From Candidatus Woesearchaeota archaeon CG10_big_fil_rev_8_21_14_0_10_32_24 (GTDB lineage: Archaea; Nanobdellota; Nanobdellia; Woesearchaeales; GW2011-AR9), in NCBI GenBank assembly GCA_002763025.1, contig PCYG01000016.1, positions 475 to 6,458 on the forward strand: DNA of 5,984 bases. The letters are read 5' to 3'. The notes under the pieces were generated by a model that had not been told where the DNA came from, made no database searches, and worked only from the letters and a program-made list of their open reading frames with translations. How positions within the stretch are numbered: position 1 is the first letter of the stretch; every line of letters begins with the position of its first letter. Made by a program: the position numbers and the translations under genes. Positions 1-5,602 of this stretch are shown here, in pieces.

Positions 1-1
1 A

Positions 2-2323
2 AACAAACGTGGGGTTCACATGAATCTTACAATGGAACGTGTGCAACGTATTTCACCAGGATTATCTAGAATTGGATTATCTGCAACCATTGCACCATTA
101 GATGAAATTGCACGGTTTTTAGTAGGATATAATACAGATACAGAACGCGATTGTGGGATTGTAGATGTGCAATACACAAAAGAACAAGATTTCAAAGTTC
201 TTTCACCTGTTAAAAGTTTAGTTGAAGATTCATACATGATGAAACATCAAAAAATGTATGATTTAATTCATGATTTGGTACAGGAACATAAAACAACTTT
301 AATTTTTACAAATACGCGTGCTGCAACGGAACGTGTGGTTCATACATTGAAAGAAATGTTTCCTAAATTTTATATTGAAGGAAATATTTCAGCACATCAT
401 GGAAGTTTAAGTAAAGAAAATCGTTTTAAAACCGAACAAGATTTACGAGATGGAAAATTAAAGGTTGTTGTTTCTTCAACAAGTTTAGAGTTAGGTATTG
501 ATATTGGATTTGTGGATTTAGTATTATGTTTAGGGTCGCCAAAATCTGCTGCACGTTTTCTCCAGCGCGCGGGTCGCGCAGGCCATCAGTTACATTCAAC
601 TGTGAAAGCACGTATCATAGTTATGGATCGTGACGATTTAGTAGAGTGTGCTTTACTTTTAAAGTCAGCAATTGAGAAAAAAATTGATCGAGTGCAAATT
701 CCACGAAATGCATTAGATGTTTTAGCACAACATATCTTTGGTATTGCAATTAATGAAGTCATAAACATCTATGAATTATTTCATTTAATTAAAGCATCGT
801 ATTGTTATCACACATTAGAATGGGATGATTTTTTTGAACTTATTAAATTTCTTTCTGGTCAATATGTTAGTTTAGAAGAACGTCACGTGTATGCACGTAT
901 TTGGTATGATCCTGAATCTGGCGATATTGGAAAGAAAGGAAAACTTGCACGCGTGATTTACATGACAAATATTGGTACAATTCCTGAAGAATCTCATATT
1001 AAAGTTAAAATAGGGGAGCAAGTTGTGGGATCCATAGATGAAGGATTCCTTGAACGGATGCGTCCAGGTGATGTATTTGTGTTAGGGGGGAATGTCTATA
1101 TGTTTCGGTTTACTCGTGGTATGACGGCACAGGTTTCTACCTCTGTAAATAGACCTCCAACCGTGCCATCCTGGTATTCTGAAATGTTGCCGTTATCATT
1201 TGATTTAGCGATGGAAATTAATAGATTCAGGCGATTAATGGATGACAGGTTTGAAAATAAGGAACGTAAGAAAGATATCCTTGCATTTATTGATCAGTAT
1301 CTCTATGTGAATGAAAAAGCAGCTGAAAGTATCTATCAATATTTCTATGAACAATATCATTTTTCTGCGATTCCACATGATAAAAAAATTGTTGTGGAAA
1401 CTTATACAGATAGAGGACGGACGTATGTCATTTTCCAAACATTGTTTGGAAGGCGTGTAAATGATTGTTTATCCAGATCATTAGCATTTGTAATTGGACG
1501 TTCCCAACATAGAGATGTTGAAGTGGGAATTAGTGATAATGGATTTTATCTTTCAGCTGAAAAAACATTCAATCCCATGCGTGCTTTTGAACTATTAAAA
1601 CAACAAGATTTTCGTGCTGTATTAGAAGAATCCATTGATAAGAGTGAAGTGCTTGCACGAAGATTTAGACATTGTGCAGGACGAAGTTTGATGATTTTAC
1701 GTAATTATATGGGCCGATCAAAAAATGTAGGACGAATGCATATTGGAAGTAAAATTTTATTCAATGCAGTGAAAAGGATAGATCCTAACTTCAGTATTTT
1801 AAAAGAAGCACGGAGAGAAGTGTTGGAAGATCAAATGGATATTATTCATGCACAACAGATTATTGATTCTGTCATTAAAGGACCTGCAATCATCATTGAA
1901 AAAAATACAAAGATGCCATCTCCGTTTGCATTTGGTTTAATCATGGCTGGTTATTCTGATGTGATTAAAGTAGAAGATAAACAAGAATTCTTGAAACGGA
2001 TGCATCAGCAAGTTCTTGCACGGATTGAATTAAAATTAGGGAAACAAATTGTCAAAGAGAAAATAGAAGAATTTTCATATCAGAAATATTGGGAAGATGC
2101 AAAACAGGAATCCGATGATAAAAAAGATATGTATAAAGAAAAGTTAAAAATGCAGGTGTGGAGTTTGAAACATCTTCCTGTTTATGCGAAAGAAGAAATA
2201 ATCAAATTAATTGAAACAGGTGGCATGAGTGCACGTGTGACAAAAGAATTAAAGGAACATAAAAAAGAGATTCAAGAAGATTGGCCTCAAGGATTGAGGG
2301 AATTTATCTTGGAAAAGATTTAA
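2..2323 (+). CDS. lhr: Lhr-type superfamily 2 ATP-dependent helicase, C-terminal 773 residues (5' end outside window)
   Basis: Large SF2 helicase of the Lhr family, an ATP-driven 3'-to-5' translocase implicated in nucleic acid repair or remodelling. The reading frame is open to the left edge. The residues before the Met at 20 read NKRGVH, the conserved Lhr stretch before motif III, so that Met is internal and the gene starts upstream. Numbering from it: motif III SATI (21-24), motif IV LIFTNTR (94-100), HHGSL (126-130), motif V SSTSLELGID (152-161) and motif VI QRAGRAGH (182-189). A winged-helix region and the Lhr-specific C-terminal domain follow, including RHCAGRSLMILR, KEARREVLEDQMDI and SPFAFGLI. 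The P-loop and DExH box must lie in the missing N-terminal part. The C-terminal end is charged and lysine-rich. The TAA stop directly abuts the stop of the convergent minus-strand gene. Family assignment is confident; the cellular role is inferred from family. Confidence 0.95.
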   Translation, partial: NKRGVHMNLTMERVQRISPGLSRIGLSATIAPLDEIARFLVGYNTDTERDCGIVDVQYTKEQDFKVLSPVKSLVEDSYMMKHQKMYDLIHDLVQEHKTTLIFTNTRAATERVVHTLKEMFPKFYIEGNISAHHGSLSKENRFKTEQDLRDGKLKVVVSSTSLELGIDIGFVDLVLCLGSPKSAARFLQRAGRAGHQLHSTVKARIIVMDRDDLVECALLLKSAIEKKIDRVQIPRNALDVLAQHIFGIAINEVINIYELFHLIKASYCYHTLEWDDFFELIKFLSGQYVSLEERHVYARIWYDPESGDIGKKGKLARVIYMTNIGTIPEESHIKVKIGEQVVGSIDEGFLERMRPGDVFVLGGNVYMFRFTRGMTAQVSTSVNRPPTVPSWYSEMLPLSFDLAMEINRFRRLMDDRFENKERKKDILAFIDQYLYVNEKAAESIYQYFYEQYHFSAIPHDKKIVVETYTDRGRTYVIFQTLFGRRVNDCLSRSLAFVIGRSQHRDVEVGISDNGFYLSAEKTFNPMRAFELLKQQDFRAVLEESIDKSEVLARRFRHCAGRSLMILRNYMGRSKNVGRMHIGSKILFNAVKRIDPNFSILKEARREVLEDQMDIIHAQQIIDSVIKGPAIIIEKNTKMPSPFAFGLIMAGYSDVIKVEDKQEFLKRMHQQVLARIELKLGKQIVKEKIEEFSYQKYWEDAKQESDDKKDMYKEKLKMQVWSLKHLPVYAKEEIIKLIETGGMSARVTKELKEHKKEIQEDWPQGLREFILEKI

Positions 2324-2713
2324 TTATTGTAACATCAAATCTACCAGTGAATCAGGATCTGTAGAGCTTTTAGCAACTTCTTTCCAATGGTCTACAGCTT
2401 CTCTGCATATAGAAAGATCTTGTGTTTGAATTCCCGCAATATATCCTTCAATACGATTATCTCCCTGACAGGAGATATAATCTCTACACACTTGTGGTCT
2501 TTCTTTGTAGATTGAACAAGAGCCTTTGCGTAGATTAACACATGCTCCCGTTACTTCATCATTAAGTAAGTAGAATAATCCTTCTTTTTTAATTGTGAAT
2601 CTTTTTAATGTATTAAATTCAAATTCAGTGACTTCTTTATCTTTAATATAACAACATGCACCCTGACAATAATCAGATTTTGGTCCATTGCATGTAAATA
2701 GATTCAGTTGCAT
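2324..2713 (-). CDS. YkgJ-family CxxxCC cysteine-cluster protein, putative zinc/iron-binding
   Basis: Small soluble 129-aa protein with nine cysteines (8, 16, 20, 21, 58, 66, 76, 82, 103). The signature is C16-QGA-C20-C21 near the N-terminus, then C58 and C66, then YKERPQVC ending at C76. This is the pattern of the YkgJ/CxxxCC family (UPF0153-like), annotated as Fe-S or zinc chelating. Its members are mostly of unknown biochemical role. Length is normal for the family, and no signal peptide or membrane segment is visible. The Met at 2713 is chosen because a TTTATAAA box begins 29 nt upstream, which fits a leaderless mRNA, and because the cysteine motif follows soon after. It is convergent with lhr with zero intergenic bases and lies 49 nt downstream of the 62-aa gene on the same strand. 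Its own promoter suggests independent transcription. Confidence 0.85.
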   Translation of the reverse strand: MQLNLFTCNGPKSDYCQGACCYIKDKEVTEFEFNTLKRFTIKKEGLFYLLNDEVTGACVNLRKGSCSIYKERPQVCRDYISCQGDNRIEGYIAGIQTQDLSICREAVDHWKEVAKSSTDPDSLVDLMLQ

Positions 2714-2734
2714 ATCCTTAATGTAGGAATGGGA

Positions 2735-2742
2735 TTTATAAA
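2735..2742 (-). promoter_or_regulatory. TATA box for the CxxxCC protein
   Basis: TTTATAAA on the minus strand, with its 5' edge 29 nt from the A of the ATG at 2713. It is preceded by a purine-rich stretch (GGAAAAAAGG) that could serve as a TFB recognition element. The spacing places the transcription start at or next to the start codon, implying a leaderless mRNA. Confidence 0.65.
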
Positions 2743-2762
2743 CCTTTTTTCCAAAATAGTAA

Positions 2763-2951
2763 TTAATTTTGGGGATATAACTTTTCTAACTTATCCTTCC
2801 CACCTTTTGTTTTTAGAAGTCGTTTCTTAAATTGTTCATGTTTATCAAAAATTGCGTTAATAAATTCTGTATGTGGTTTCTTCCATTTCGTCGGATTTTC
2901 TCTAACATACTTTGCCCAACGTACAATTTGATCATCATGTGAAGTTCTCAT
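2763..2951 (-). CDS. Small basic 62-aa protein, coupled to the upstream nucleotidyltransferase gene
   Basis: A 62-residue lysine-rich soluble protein with no membrane segment and no cysteines. Its features are a polar N-terminus (RTSHDDQIVRWAKYVREN), a central HTEFINAIFDKHEQF and a basic C-terminus (KRLLKTKGGKDKLEKLY). It looks largely helical. Its ATG overlaps the TGA of the nucleotidyltransferase gene (ATGA, 2948-2951), and I see no separate TATA box or ribosome binding site. Translation is therefore probably coupled to the gene before it. From memory, small proteins of this appearance recur next to nucleotidyltransferase genes in archaea, but I could not check this. The tight overlap suggests a partner or antitoxin-like subunit, which is inference only. 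No defined function is recognised. Confidence 0.75.
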   Translation of the reverse strand: MRTSHDDQIVRWAKYVRENPTKWKKPHTEFINAIFDKHEQFKKRLLKTKGGKDKLEKLYPQN

Positions 2952-3502
2952 AGTCTAAGTTTCTTTATCATTTCTTTAATTGTGTAAATTTCCCCTTCAT
3001 TAACATCTTCGGCAAAAACAATGCGTAAATGCTTTGCATCTTCCATATCCTTTGGACTTTTTAAAAGTTCTTCTTTGAACGCAATATTTATATTTATATT
3101 ACTAAACCAAATATCTAATCCAGTTAAAGGGATTTTGATTCTTGTATTGATTTGATGTTCATCTAATAAATCCTTGACAAATTTAACCTCCATTTCAGGA
3201 AGTGGTTTATCTTTCCATGTAAATCTAACTGATGTATTATTTTGAAGGTATTCATATATTACATCAGGTTGGGAAGATTGCATACAAACAAAACCATTCT
3301 TAATTAAATCATCAAATAATACCTTGAATTCTTCTTGATTTAATTTTTTAATAATCATATCAATATCTTCAGTTCCTCGTGTTCTTCCAGAAGCAATAAC
3401 TAAGAAACCAGAGACAATAATATATTTTGTATGTTTTTCTACAATTTTACAGAATTCCTCACAAAATTTATCTAATATGTTTCTATCATCAATTTGTCTC
3501 AT
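2948..3502 (-). CDS. Nucleotidyltransferase-fold protein (AbiEii/DUF6036-like)
   Basis: A 184-aa protein with the start of a DNA polymerase beta-type nucleotidyltransferase fold. VSGFLVIASGRTRGTEDIDMII (residues 30-51) gives the glycine-containing strand-turn followed by the metal-binding pair D46 and D48 (DID). E105 in the strand MEVKF is a candidate third carboxylate. The C-terminal helix with SPKDMEDAKHLR (149-160) resembles the KDxxD segment of AbiEii and DUF6036 proteins. Members of these groups act as nucleotidyl- or AMP-transferases, several of them as toxins. The substrate here is unknown. The ATG at 3502 is supported by TTTAAATA beginning 30 nt upstream, inside the 3' end of the radical SAM gene. 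The gene lies 22 nt or less from that gene and overlaps the 62-aa gene by 4 nt. It could be an active enzyme or a degenerate, regulatory one. Confidence 0.8.
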   Translation of the reverse strand: MRQIDDRNILDKFCEEFCKIVEKHTKYIIVSGFLVIASGRTRGTEDIDMIIKKLNQEEFKVLFDDLIKNGFVCMQSSQPDVIYEYLQNNTSVRFTWKDKPLPEMEVKFVKDLLDEHQINTRIKIPLTGLDIWFSNININIAFKEELLKSPKDMEDAKHLRIVFAEDVNEGEIYTIKEMIKKLRL

Positions 3503-3523
3503 GTTATTTTATGGTTTTTTAGA

Positions 3524-4744
3524 TTATTTAAATTTTCCTATATTAACTTTCCCAGTAAAAACATTATGTTTATCCCTTACAATCTTTACATCAATTTTTT
3601 TATCTTTTTGATATCGTACACCAGGTACTGAGATATTCCGATCTTGAGAAACTGCTATTACGGAATTTGTAAAGCGATCTTGACATTTAATTATTGCATG
3701 AACCTCATCACCTTCATTGAAAGGTTTTGGCAATGGTTTCAATTTACGGATGTCAAAATCTTCTTTTTGTAATTTTAGTTTAATATTATGTTTCTTTTCT
3801 AATTTTTCTAATAATATGTAGAACTCTTCCCAACTCATTTCCTTACCTGGACTACGTCCCGTTTTATACTGCAGGAAATTCTGAATTCCTAAGATTGGTT
3901 GTTTCTTTAAGGATTTTACATATTTGATAACTTCTTCAATTTCTTTTTCGTTATATTCTTTTACCAAAACAGGTGCTAAAATTACTTTCAATTTTTCAGA
4001 TGCATAGGCAATCATATTTTTCACATGTTTGACATTATAATTTTTGACACCAGCCATCTCTTTTGCAATTTTCTCATCAATGGCATCAAGACTCATGTTG
4101 ACTTGTAACTTATCATTTTTTGCTAATTCATCAATTTTTTCTTTTGAAAGAAGTGTGCCATTTGTATCTATAGATATTGTATGAACTCTTTTCATTTTCT
4201 GAATATTAGAAATTAATAATGTCATGTCTTGATAGAGGAACGGTTCACCTTGTACACCAATATGAATTTCAACCTCTTCATCTAACCATGCTAAGAATTT
4301 TTCTAATTCTTCAACCATATACGCTTCTTCAATGACGAAATCATTTTTCTTTGAAGAGATGCCTTCGGAAATTGAACAATAGACACAATCCAAATTACAG
4401 GATGTTATTGGTTTAATTTCAACAATACTAGATTCTCTGTATACAATCCCAAATGCAACATTGCCAATTAATGGAATGCCAGAATTTCTGTGAATGTAAG
4501 TCGCATCATTTCCTGTGATGATATTTGTGAGATATTCAAAATGTTTGTTTAATAAATTAGAGAACCTGAATTCAGCTTTCTTTTGACCAAGATTAAAAAT
4601 AATCTTATTCTGTTCAACTTTATAGCCAGCAATTTTTGCCAATTCTGTTTTAGGAATAGAAGTTTTGAATAATTTCAGAAGTGTTACAACTACATCATCT
4701 TCATTTTCCATGAATGAAAGTGTTTCGTAGGTCAGTTCTGCCAT
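3524..4744 (-). CDS. Archaeal radical SAM Fe-S enzyme with C-terminal TRAM-like segment
   Basis: A 406-aa radical SAM protein. C116-NLD-C120-VY-C123 is the classic CxxxCxxC motif that binds the 4Fe-4S cluster. VQGEP (164-168) corresponds to the GGEP SAM-binding strand, TNGTLLS (194-200) to the next core strand, and MSLDAI (217-222) to the MoaA/Nif-like core. Residues 1-95 form an N-terminal region I do not recognise. After it, NVAFGIVYRESSIVEIKPITSCNLDC resembles the archaeal COG2100-type Fe-S oxidoreductases (recalled, not searched). The last 60 or so residues, from FNEGDEVHAII to the terminal GKVNIGKF, look like a small beta-barrel of TRAM type, suggesting RNA or nucleic-acid contact. No SPASM-type second cysteine cluster is visible; the only late cysteine is C354. 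The substrate is unknown. The ATG at 4744 fits a TATA box 30 nt upstream. Confidence 0.88.
   Translation of the reverse strand: MAELTYETLSFMENEDDVVVTLLKLFKTSIPKTELAKIAGYKVEQNKIIFNLGQKKAEFRFSNLLNKHFEYLTNIITGNDATYIHRNSGIPLIGNVAFGIVYRESSIVEIKPITSCNLDCVYCSISEGISSKKNDFVIEEAYMVEELEKFLAWLDEEVEIHIGVQGEPFLYQDMTLLISNIQKMKRVHTISIDTNGTLLSKEKIDELAKNDKLQVNMSLDAIDEKIAKEMAGVKNYNVKHVKNMIAYASEKLKVILAPVLVKEYNEKEIEEVIKYVKSLKKQPILGIQNFLQYKTGRSPGKEMSWEEFYILLEKLEKKHNIKLKLQKEDFDIRKLKPLPKPFNEGDEVHAIIKCQDRFTNSVIAVSQDRNISVPGVRYQKDKKIDVKIVRDKHNVFTGKVNIGKFK
3525..3532 (-). promoter_or_regulatory. TATA box for the nucleotidyltransferase gene
   Basis: TTTAAATA on the minus strand, with its 5' edge 30 nt from the ATG at 3502, preceded by AAA. 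It overlaps the last codons and stop of the radical SAM gene. The coding overlap and AT-richness make it less certain than the other boxes, but its spacing matches theirs. It suggests the nucleotidyltransferase pair can be transcribed separately and leaderless. Confidence 0.45.
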
Positions 4745-4916
4745 AAGAGGGAAAAAGAGGGGTGTTTATATAAAATTAATCTTTGTTTTGGCTCATATGA
4801 AATCTTCTTAGTTTTTTTGTATTAGTATGTTTTTAATTTATTTAGACACCATGATTATTTTTTTGCGAAAAGTTGTAAAAAATGTGGCTCCATTGGCAAA
4901 ACAACGAAATACGTAC
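4745..4916. other. Divergent intergenic segment left of the inverted-repeat element
   Basis: This AT-rich stretch contains the radical SAM promoter and several T-runs (4811-4818, 4829-4834, 4858-4864). A 25-codon + strand frame (4851-4928, MIIFLRKVV to YFYW) is present. It has no convincing promoter at the spacing used by the other genes, and its stop lies inside the left terminal repeat. I do not call it a gene. No tRNA, riboswitch or protein homology is recognised here. Confidence 0.5.
4767..4774 (-). promoter_or_regulatory. TATA box for the radical SAM gene
   Basis: TTTATATA on the minus strand, with its 5' edge 30 nt from the A of the ATG at 4744. AGATTAA lies just upstream as a possible TFB element. 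The spacing predicts transcription starting at the ATG. The purine/pyrimidine-biased run between box and start holds no ribosome binding site in the right place. Confidence 0.7.
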
Positions 4917-4924
4917 TTTTATTG
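4917..4924 (+). repeat. Left copy of 8-bp direct repeat (putative target-site duplication)
   Basis: TTTTATTG here is identical to 5130-5137 and sits flush against the outer end of the left terminal inverted repeat at 4925. The identity extends 3 nt further left (TAC), because the element itself ends in TAC. Confidence 0.65.
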
Positions 4925-4959
4925 GTAATACTTTAGAAAAATGAAGCAGAAATAGCACC
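4925..4959 (+). repeat. Left inverted-repeat arm
   Basis: This 35-nt arm consists of a 12-nt perfect terminal part, 6 unmatched bases, and a 17-nt subterminal part. It matches the reverse complement of 5095-5129 at 28 of 35 positions by hand count. Confidence 0.75.
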
Positions 4960-4988
4960 GACTCACTTTTCTGCTGGTTGGATTGCAC

Positions 4989-5060
4989 TGCGGGCACCCC
5001 GTAAGCACGAGCAACGAGTTGCTGGGGGTTCCTTTCGGAACCGGACGTCACCTACCCGCA
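4989..5060 (-). ncRNA. GC-rich multi-hairpin core, candidate structured RNA domain
   Basis: This 72-nt block is far richer in G and C than its surroundings. TGCGGG/CCCGCA pairs its ends. Inside are two hairpins. GGTTCC/GGAACC (5027-5032 with 5037-5042) has loop TTTC on the + strand, which is GAAA, a GNRA tetraloop, on the minus strand. AGCAA/TTGCT (5010-5014 with 5019-5023) has a 4-nt loop. The GNRA loop suggests that, if transcribed, the minus strand is the functional RNA. I do not recognise SRP RNA, RNase P RNA, 5S or tRNA hallmarks. It may simply be the core of the MITE-like element. Confidence 0.35.
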
Positions 5061-5094
5061 AAGAAATGTTAGAGTCGATAAACGTTCATAAATT

Positions 5095-5129
5095 GGTGCT
5101 TTCTCTGCTTCAGAACACTAAAGTATTAC
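5095..5129 (-). repeat. Right inverted-repeat arm
   Basis: Reverse-complement partner of 4925-4959, with the outermost 12 nt perfect. The pairing resumes at GAGTC (5072-5076) after an unpaired stretch of about 17 nt (5078-5094), so the right arm carries a bulge that the left arm lacks. Confidence 0.75.
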
Positions 5130-5137
5130 TTTTATTG
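5130..5137 (+). repeat. Right copy of 8-bp direct repeat (putative target-site duplication)
   Basis: TTTTATTG is identical to 4917-4924 and directly follows the final C of the right terminal inverted repeat. The metalloprotease promoter begins a few bases further right. Confidence 0.65.
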
Positions 5138-5143
5138 AAAAGA

Positions 5144-5151
5144 ATTAAATA
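5144..5151 (+). promoter_or_regulatory. TATA box for the metalloprotease gene
   Basis: ATTAAATA with its 5' edge exactly 30 nt before the A of the ATG at 5174, preceded by GAAAAGA, a fair TFB recognition element. This predicts a leaderless mRNA. Only 14 nt separate it from the right end of the inverted-repeat element. The reverse strand also reads TATTTAAT, so it could in principle drive minus-strand transcription into the element. Confidence 0.6.
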
Positions 5152-5173
5152 GAAACTTCAATTTTTAAATTAA

Positions 5174-5551
5174 ATGTTATATCTCTCAGAAGAAGATCTC
5201 ATTTATTGTTATGAAGAAGGTGTAAGAGTAAAGCTTTATTCAAGAATCCCTAAACAAGATGGAGATATAACCAGAATTAAGACTGGATTTATGAAGGGAT
5301 TATATGATCCTAGTGAAACAAAAGTGATGATTTATCTTCCTCATATTGCTGATTTTCCTGATTATGCAAAAACTTTGTTTCATGAATTAGCACATGCTGT
5401 TGATTATGCGCTTTTTGATGATCGTTATTCTGAAGAAGAAATTGAAACAATTGCAGTTCAAACTTATAATGTGAAGCCTTCTTTATTTGATTTTATTAAA
5501 GAGATGTATAAATTAAGGAATACAAAATTTGAAAGGAATAAACTTATGTGA
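5174..5551 (+). CDS. Small HExxH zinc metallopeptidase-like protein
   Basis: A 125-aa soluble protein with the zinc-protease motif H70-E71-LA-H74 in the context TLFHELAHAVDYAL. The likely third zinc ligand is E89, with E91 as an alternative, in SEEEIETIAVQTY (86-98). This arrangement resembles the ImmA/IrrE-type minimal metalloprotease fold, in which the acidic third ligand precedes an alanine-rich helix. The N-terminal 65 residues would form the beta-sheet with the edge strand KVMIYLPHI. No signal peptide or membrane segment is visible, so it should be cytoplasmic. No helix-turn-helix repressor partner, which usually accompanies ImmA, is seen in the window. The ATG at 5174 is supported by a TATA box 30 nt upstream. 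The substrate is unknown. The gene is followed after 51 nt by a separately promoted membrane protein gene. Confidence 0.8.
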   Translation: MLYLSEEDLIYCYEEGVRVKLYSRIPKQDGDITRIKTGFMKGLYDPSETKVMIYLPHIADFPDYAKTLFHELAHAVDYALFDDRYSEEEIETIAVQTYNVKPSLFDFIKEMYKLRNTKFERNKLM

Positions 5552-5572
5552 ACGGCCAATTTGAACTAAATA

Positions 5573-5580
5573 TTTATATA
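5573..5580 (+). promoter_or_regulatory. TATA box for the membrane protein gene
   Basis: TTTATATA with its 5' edge 30 nt before the A of the ATG at 5603, preceded by AACTAAATA. The spacing favours the first of two tandem ATG codons (5603 and 5606) as the start and predicts a leaderless mRNA. Confidence 0.7.
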
Positions 5581-5602
5581 ATCTAAATCTACACGACATA
5601 TT

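Larger units (their letters stand above)
4925..5129. mobile_element. 205-bp MITE-like structured element with terminal inverted repeats
   Basis: The element starts GTAATACTTTAG (4925-4936) and ends with its exact reverse complement (5118-5129). After a symmetrical 6-nt unmatched gap on each side, a second arm pair follows: 4943-4959 against 5095-5111, matching at 14 of 17 positions. Further nested pairs are GACTC 4960-4964 with GAGTC 5072-5076, TTTCT 4968-4972 with AGAAA 5062-5066, and TGCGGG 4989-4994 with CCCGCA 5055-5060. An 8-bp direct repeat TTTTATTG flanks both ends flush. No transposase frame fits inside, so it would be non-autonomous and mobilised in trans by a transposase that makes 8-bp duplications. 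The alternative is a structured RNA gene with a long closing stem; the flanking direct repeat favours insertion. It lies between the radical SAM gene and the metalloprotease gene. Confidence 0.6.

Noticed and set aside
20..22. ATG at 20 as the start of the helicase
   Set aside because: The in-frame upstream residues NKRGVH are conserved Lhr sequence, and essential helicase motifs I and II would be missing, so the gene begins outside the window.
1235..1438. Minus-strand frames inside the helicase gene (for example 426-611, 586-768, 1235-1438)
   Set aside because: They lie opposite strongly conserved helicase coding sequence and show no independent promoter or recognisable protein.
4851..4928. 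25-codon + strand frame possibly interrupted by the element
   Set aside because: Rejoining the sequence across the element (4924 to 5138) gives an immediate TGA, so no longer gene is restored. No promoter at the standard spacing is seen.
4954..4970. Resemblance of AGCACCGACTC followed by ACTTTT to the reverse complement of a Cas9 tracrRNA 3' hairpin
   Set aside because: The match is short and gapped. There are no CRISPR repeats, spacers or cas genes in the window, and the bases are explained by pairing within the element.
4842..5051. Minus-strand 69-codon open frame across the inverted-repeat element
   Set aside because: It spans the left direct repeat, the arm and the GC-rich hairpin core. 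Its composition reflects palindromic structure, and there is no TATA box at the usual spacing.
4925..5129. SRP RNA or RNase P RNA
   Set aside because: The conserved SRP helix 8 GGAA-type loop region and the RNase P conserved regions could not be found on either strand, and the length is short for archaeal versions of both.
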